Origin: an uncultured Collinsella sp.
Lineage (GTDB): Bacteria > Actinomycetota > Coriobacteriia > Coriobacteriales > Coriobacteriaceae
Assembly (NCBI GenBank): GCA_902490095.1
Contig: CABUCQ010000014.1
Span: 1 to 26,593, forward strand
Reading direction: 5' to 3'
DNA: 26,593 bases
Below, piece by piece: positions 23,219 to 26,593 of this stretch; positions within the stretch are counted from its first letter, which is position 1; every line of letters starts with the position of its first letter. Both the position numbers and the translations under genes were made by a program. The notes under the pieces are model-generated. The model made no database searches, was not told where the DNA came from, and was given only the letters and a program-made list of their open reading frames with translations.

Positions 23219-24733
23219 TTACGCCTGAGCGTTGGCGAAGGCCTGCTTGGCGCCCTCGGCACGCACGACAGCGAGCGCGCTGACGACAAACTCCTCAAGA
23301 CCTGCGATCTGCGTAAGGTCCTCGCCCCACATCTGCTCGTTGGTGAGCACGTCGTGCACCAGCTGGGCATCGTCGGCGCCGGCATGGGCGGCGTAGAAGT
23401 CGAGCACGAAGGCGTCGTCCTGAGCGGTGTACTCGGTGCCGTCGGAGCGACGCAGGTGCAGGCCGTCGCCCTCGCGGGACACGAGCTCCTGCGTGTAGAA
23501 GGAGATGAGCGTAGCGAGGCTCGTCGCCAGGCACTTGGGCAGGTTGCCGGTCTCGGCAACGTAGTCCTTGAGCGTGGGCAGGTCGCGGGCGCGCCACTTA
23601 GCCGTGGAGTTGAGGCAGATGGAGAGCAGCGCGTGATCGATAAACGGGTTATCGAAGCGGTTCTCGACGGCAGCGGCAAAGGCCTTGCAGTCCTCGGCAT
23701 CAAGGTCGGCGGCAAGCGTCGGGATGACCTCGTCGTAGAGCATGGTGTTCATGAAGCCGCGAATGGTCTCGTCGTGCATGCAGTCGCGCACGATGTCAAA
23801 GCCGGCAACCCAGGAGCCCGGAACAAAGGCAGTGTGGGCGCCGTTGAGGATGCGGACCTTGCGCTTCTTGTACGGGGTGACATCGGGGGTCACAAAGACG
23901 CCGGGCAGGCCGGCCTTCACGAAGGGCAGACGCTCCTTGAGCGACTCATCGCCCTGGATGCCCCACATCTGGAAGGGCTCGCGCACTGCCAGGAAGGGAT
24001 CCTCGTAGCCCAGACGCTCGGCAACAGCGGCAGCCTCCTTGGGGTCGCGGATGCGGCCAGGGACGATGGTGTCGACGAGCGTGGTGCAGATGGTGCAGTC
24101 ATTGGCCATCCACTGCGAGAACTCGTCCTCCCAGCCCCAGTCGCTCACGTACTGGTTCATAATGCGCAGCAGCTCCTCGCCGTTGTGGTCGATGAGCTCG
24201 CAGGCGAGCACGATGACGCCCGGCTTACCGGCAGCCCAGCGGGTGTGGAGCACCTGGGCAAGCTTGGCCGGGAAGCTCGCGGGCGGCATGTCGTCGGCCT
24301 TGCAGGACGGGTCGTAGGCGATGCCGGCCTCGGTGGTGTTGGAAACGATGATCTCCAGGTCGTCAGAGACGGCAACCTCCATGATGGCGCGGTAGTCGTT
24401 CTCACGGTACGGGTTGAGGCAGCGGCTGCAGGCGCTGATCACGCGGGACTCGTCAACCGTGTTGCCGTTCTCCTTGCCGCGCACCAGCACGGTGTACAGG
24501 TCGTCCTGGGCATTGATGCCGTCGGCAAAGCCAAAGGCGCCGCTGATGGGCTGCACCATGACGACCTTGCCGTTCCAGCCGGTAGCCTCGTTGCCCATGT
24601 CAAAGAAACGATCCACGAAGGCGCGCAGGAAGTTGCCCTCGCCAAATTGCAGAACCTTCTCGGGGGCGTCCTTGGGCAGCACGTAGCCCTCGTAGCCAAT
24701 CTTCTCGAGCGTCTCGTAGCTGATGTTCTCCAT
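23219..24733 (-). CDS. uxaB: Tagaturonate reductase
   Basis: This 504-aa NAD-dependent reductase of the polyol-specific long-chain dehydrogenase family converts D-tagaturonate to D-altronate. Seen: an N-terminal nucleotide-binding start VLQFGEGNFLRAFVDRFFD, SNTTEAGIAY, LACELIDHNGEEL, and a C-terminal catalytic domain with KKRKVRILNGAHTAFVP, the motif holding the family's lysine/asparagine/histidine residues. Fructuronate reductase (UxuB) is in the same superfamily, but the UxaB-like sequence and the adjacent uxaC and uxaA favour tagaturonate. The ATG at 24733 follows AAGGAGA by eight bases. It lies 96 bp after uxaC. Confidence 0.93.
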   Translation of the reverse strand: MENISYETLEKIGYEGYVLPKDAPEKVLQFGEGNFLRAFVDRFFDMGNEATGWNGKVVMVQPISGAFGFADGINAQDDLYTVLVRGKENGNTVDESRVISACSRCLNPYRENDYRAIMEVAVSDDLEIIVSNTTEAGIAYDPSCKADDMPPASFPAKLAQVLHTRWAAGKPGVIVLACELIDHNGEELLRIMNQYVSDWGWEDEFSQWMANDCTICTTLVDTIVPGRIRDPKEAAAVAERLGYEDPFLAVREPFQMWGIQGDESLKERLPFVKAGLPGVFVTPDVTPYKKRKVRILNGAHTAFVPGSWVAGFDIVRDCMHDETIRGFMNTMLYDEVIPTLAADLDAEDCKAFAAAVENRFDNPFIDHALLSICLNSTAKWRARDLPTLKDYVAETGNLPKCLATSLATLISFYTQELVSREGDGLHLRRSDGTEYTAQDDAFVLDFYAAHAGADDAQLVHDVLTNEQMWGEDLTQIAGLEEFVVSALAVVRAEGAKQAFANAQA

Positions 24734-24772
24734 CTATGTATCTCCTTAGGCGTTTGTTAGCGTGCAAGCTTG

Positions 24773-24806
24773 CCGGGGGCGCCGCGTGTGGCGACGGCGC
24801 TCCCGG
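24773..24806 (-). other. Intercistronic hairpin between uxaC and uxaB
   Basis: CCGGGGGCGCCG (24773-24784) pairs with 24795-24806 over 12 positions (one G.U). No T-run follows on the minus strand. Same position and type as the hairpin in the uxaB-uxaA gap. Confidence 0.6.
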
Positions 24807-24829
24807 GTTCGATGTGGCTCGGTGCGGAC

Positions 24830-26257
24830 TTAGGCCTCGACGGTGTCCAGGTCAAAACCGAAGTAGCGGACGGAGTTGTTGTAGCTGATGTCGCGCACGA
24901 TGGTGCCCAGCAGCTCCATGTCGGCCGGATACTTGCCCTGCTCGACCCACTCGCCGATCACGCTGCACAGCACGCGACGGAAGTACTCGTGGCGCGGATA
25001 GGACAGGAAGGAACGGGAGTCGGTGAGCATGCCGACAAAGTTGCCCAGAACGCCCTCATTGGCAAGGGCCGTGAGCTGCTCGCGCATGCCGACCTCGTTG
25101 TCGTTGAACCACCAAGCGGAACCGTTCTGGATCTTGCCGGCAGTCGGGGCCTCCTGGAAGCAACCCATGACGGTGTCGATCATGGTGTTATCGATGGGGT
25201 TCAGGCTGTACAGGATGGTCTTGGGCAGGCCGCAGGTCTCCTGGATGGAGTTGAGGAAATCGGCGAGCTGGTCGGACGGCGTGTAGTTGGAGATGCAGTC
25301 GTAACCGGTGTCGGGGCCCAGCTTGGCGAACATGGCGCGGTTGTTGTCACGCTTGCAGCCAAAGTGCAGCTGCATGGCCCAGCCCAGGCGGACATACTCG
25401 CCGGCGACGAACTGCATAAAGGCCGTCTTGTACTTGAGGACCTCGTCCTCGGCAAGCGGCTCGGCAGCAAGGCCCTTGGCAAAGATAGTCTCGATCTCGT
25501 CGGCGGTAGCCGGAACGTACATAACGTAGTCGAGCGCGTGGTCGGAAGCGCGGCAGCCCAGCTCGTGGGCAACGTCGTAGCGCTTGGAGATGGCGGCCTT
25601 CATGCCCTCGAAGTCGCTGATCTCAATGCCGGCAACCTCGGAGAGATGCTTGCAGTAGTCGGCGAACTCCTGGCCGCGCTCGATGCGCAGGGCGGCATCG
25701 GGGCGCATGGCGGGAACGACCTGAACGTCAAAGCTATCGTCGGCGGCAATCTTCTTGTGCCACTCAAAGCTGTCGGCGGGATCGTCGGTAGTGCAGATCA
25801 TGCGGACGTTGGACTGCTTGATCAGGTTGCGGCAGGTAAAGCTGGCCTCAGCGAGCTTGGCGTTGGCAAGGTCCCAGACCTCCTGAGCGGTTTTGCCGTT
25901 CAGGACGCCCTCGTAGCCAAAGTAACGCTTAAGCTCCAGGTGGCTCCACTCAAAGACGGGGTTGCCCACGCAGCGGCCCAGGGTCTCGGCCCACTTCTGG
26001 AACTTCTCGCGAGCAGGAGCATCGCCGGTAATGAAGCGCTCGTCAACGCCGTTGGCACGCATCAGACGCCACTTGTAGTGGTCGCCGCCCAGCCAAACCT
26101 CGGTGATGTTCTCAAAACGCTTGTCGTCCCAGATCTCCTTGGGAGAAATGTGGCAGTGGTAGTCAACGATGGGCATACCCTCGGCAAAGTTGTGGAACAG
26201 CTCCTCGCCGGTTTTGGTGCTCAGCAGGAAATCCTGATCGTCCATGAAGTTTTTCAT
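24830..26257 (-). CDS. uxaC: Glucuronate/galacturonate isomerase
   Basis: This 475-aa uronate isomerase of the amidohydrolase-like superfamily converts D-galacturonate to D-tagaturonate (and glucuronate to fructuronate). Seen: the metal-binding DYHCHISPKEI with H34 and H36, then WLGGDHYKWRLMRANGV, CTTDDPADS, AMRPD and GMLTDSRSF near the C-terminus, all typical of UxaC. Length is normal (about 470 aa). The ATG at 26257 has AAGGGG eight bases upstream; a longer frame to a GTG at 26323 begins inside an operator and is not credible. It is the first gene of the uxaCBA operon and is preceded by two operators and the 27-bp element. Confidence 0.97.
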   Translation of the reverse strand: MKNFMDDQDFLLSTKTGEELFHNFAEGMPIVDYHCHISPKEIWDDKRFENITEVWLGGDHYKWRLMRANGVDERFITGDAPAREKFQKWAETLGRCVGNPVFEWSHLELKRYFGYEGVLNGKTAQEVWDLANAKLAEASFTCRNLIKQSNVRMICTTDDPADSFEWHKKIAADDSFDVQVVPAMRPDAALRIERGQEFADYCKHLSEVAGIEISDFEGMKAAISKRYDVAHELGCRASDHALDYVMYVPATADEIETIFAKGLAAEPLAEDEVLKYKTAFMQFVAGEYVRLGWAMQLHFGCKRDNNRAMFAKLGPDTGYDCISNYTPSDQLADFLNSIQETCGLPKTILYSLNPIDNTMIDTVMGCFQEAPTAGKIQNGSAWWFNDNEVGMREQLTALANEGVLGNFVGMLTDSRSFLSYPRHEYFRRVLCSVIGEWVEQGKYPADMELLGTIVRDISYNNSVRYFGFDLDTVEA

Positions 26258-26311
26258 CAAACAACCCCTTTGTTGGCGGAGCGGGCGCACGATGCGCTCG
26301 TTATCCTCTAG

Positions 26312-26323
26312 GTGAACGTTCAC
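26312..26323. promoter_or_regulatory. TGAACGTTCA operator, uxaC proximal
   Basis: GTGAACGTTCAC is a perfect 12-bp palindrome next to the candidate -10 and 55 bp before the uxaC start. Its centre is 38 bp from the distal operator. Confidence 0.8.
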
Positions 26324-26324
26324 T

Positions 26325-26354
26325 ATACTAATTCATTGCGACTTAAAAGGTGAA
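26325..26354 (-). promoter_or_regulatory. Candidate uxaC promoter
   Basis: The -35 TTCACC (26349-26354) inside the distal operator is followed after 18 bases by TAGTAT (26325-26330). An overlapping TATAGT (26322-26327) is a better -10 but is spaced 21 bases from that -35. Confidence 0.5.
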
Positions 26355-26363
26355 CGTTCACCT
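26348..26363. promoter_or_regulatory. TGAACGTTCA operator, uxaC distal
   Basis: AGGTGAACGTTCACCT is a perfect 16-bp palindrome, the strongest of the seven operators and the best estimate of the consensus. Confidence 0.85.
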
Positions 26364-26377
26364 AACCACCATGGGGT

Positions 26378-26404
26378 GAACGGTCGATTTTGCCCGTTCA
26401 ACGG
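26378..26404. promoter_or_regulatory. 27-bp AACGG direct-repeat element, uxaC
   Basis: GAACGG at 26378-26383 and AACGG at 26400-26404, period 21 bp. With the preceding T it also holds TGAACGG/CCGTTCA as a dyad (26377-26383 and 26394-26400). It lies 22.5 bp from the operator centre. Confidence 0.65.
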
Positions 26405-26593
26405 TTACTGGAGCCGTGACTTGTATGTATTGCGAATTGGCAGGCGTCCCCGAATACCGAACTTGAGCGCTTTGGCCAGGTGGGTCATGTTCCGCCGTGC
26501 ATTTTTGGGAGTATTCAGCATCGGAGCGCACCGCGCACGGTCGCGCGCGCAGACGTGGTGTAAGAGTGTCCTGAGGTCCGTCGCTGCAAGTCC
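26405..26593 (-). other. Open minus-strand frame running in from the right edge
   Basis: One minus-strand frame is open for about 62 codons from the window edge to a TAA at 26405-26407, including an internal ATG (MLNTPKNARRN). It has the basic composition of a small protein tail, but no start can be seen, and it ends exactly at the 27-bp regulatory element. I do not recognise it. It could be the end of a gene, a decayed gene, or a chance frame in a dispersed intergenic repeat. Confidence 0.2.

Noticed and set aside
21830..26311. Three long plus-strand frames opposite uxaA, uxaB and uxaC
   Set aside because: Each tracks the boundaries of its minus-strand gene and has only shadow composition; the minus-strand enzymes are certain.
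26258..26323. N-terminal extension of uxaC to a GTG at 26323
   Set aside because: That GTG is part of the GTGAACGTTCAC operator and lies at the promoter; the ATG at 26257 has a proper ribosome site.
26487..26593. Plus-strand frame from an ATG at 26487 to the right edge
   Set aside because: Only 35 codons before the edge, arginine- and alanine-rich, a poor ribosome site, and it overlaps another open frame on the opposite strand; not supportable.

Overview
The window is high-GC bacterial DNA with dense, mostly minus-strand operons. Gene content, GC-rich codon use and the mix of functions suggest a gut actinobacterium of the Coriobacteriia, most likely Collinsella-like. That assignment is recognition from gene content, not a database result. 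No mobile element, CRISPR array, tRNA or rRNA is visible.

Left part (1-10.6 kb). A two-flavin NADH oxidoreductase of the 2,4-dienoyl-CoA reductase / old yellow enzyme type is followed by a complete high-affinity potassium system. kdpF-kdpA-kdpB-kdpC runs on the minus strand and kdpD-kdpE diverges on the plus strand. The 244-bp divergent spacer holds one tandem AAGATGC repeat with 11-bp spacing, placed almost symmetrically between two candidate -10 boxes; it is a candidate shared KdpE site. Two near-identical 67-bp palindromes in the same orientation bracket the whole kdp cluster.

Right part (10.6-26.6 kb). This is a galacturonate/pectin-oligosaccharide catabolic region, all on the minus strand. 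Transcription order is: (i) uxaC-uxaB-uxaA, ending at a strong terminator; (ii) a GPH-type sugar:cation symporter, a leaky-looking terminator, then GH28 polygalacturonase, alpha/beta-hydrolase esterase, a 720-aa pectin methylesterase-esterase fusion and an SGNH esterase; (iii) GH105 unsaturated glycuronyl hydrolase, a TIM-barrel sugar isomerase and a GltD-like flavoprotein, ending at the second 67-bp palindrome. None of the carbohydrate enzymes shows a signal peptide. The sequence therefore implies uptake of partly esterified (and probably unsaturated) oligogalacturonides, with de-esterification, depolymerisation and isomerisation to 2-keto-3-deoxygluconate in the cytoplasm. The kinase and aldolase that finish the pathway, any pectate lyase, and the regulators are not in the window.

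The most notable discovery is regulatory. Three promoters (symporter, uxaC, GH105) share one composite layout: a 27-bp element made of two AACGG direct repeats exactly 21 bp apart, then about 21 bp further a palindromic operator around TGAACGTTCA that overlaps the -35, then a second operator 38-41 bp away. Seven TGAACGTT-type operators are present in total. At GH105 one operator sits at the centre of a 38-bp inverted repeat. This looks like a two-regulator pectin regulon, with a LacI-type repressor and perhaps an AraC-type activator, both encoded elsewhere.
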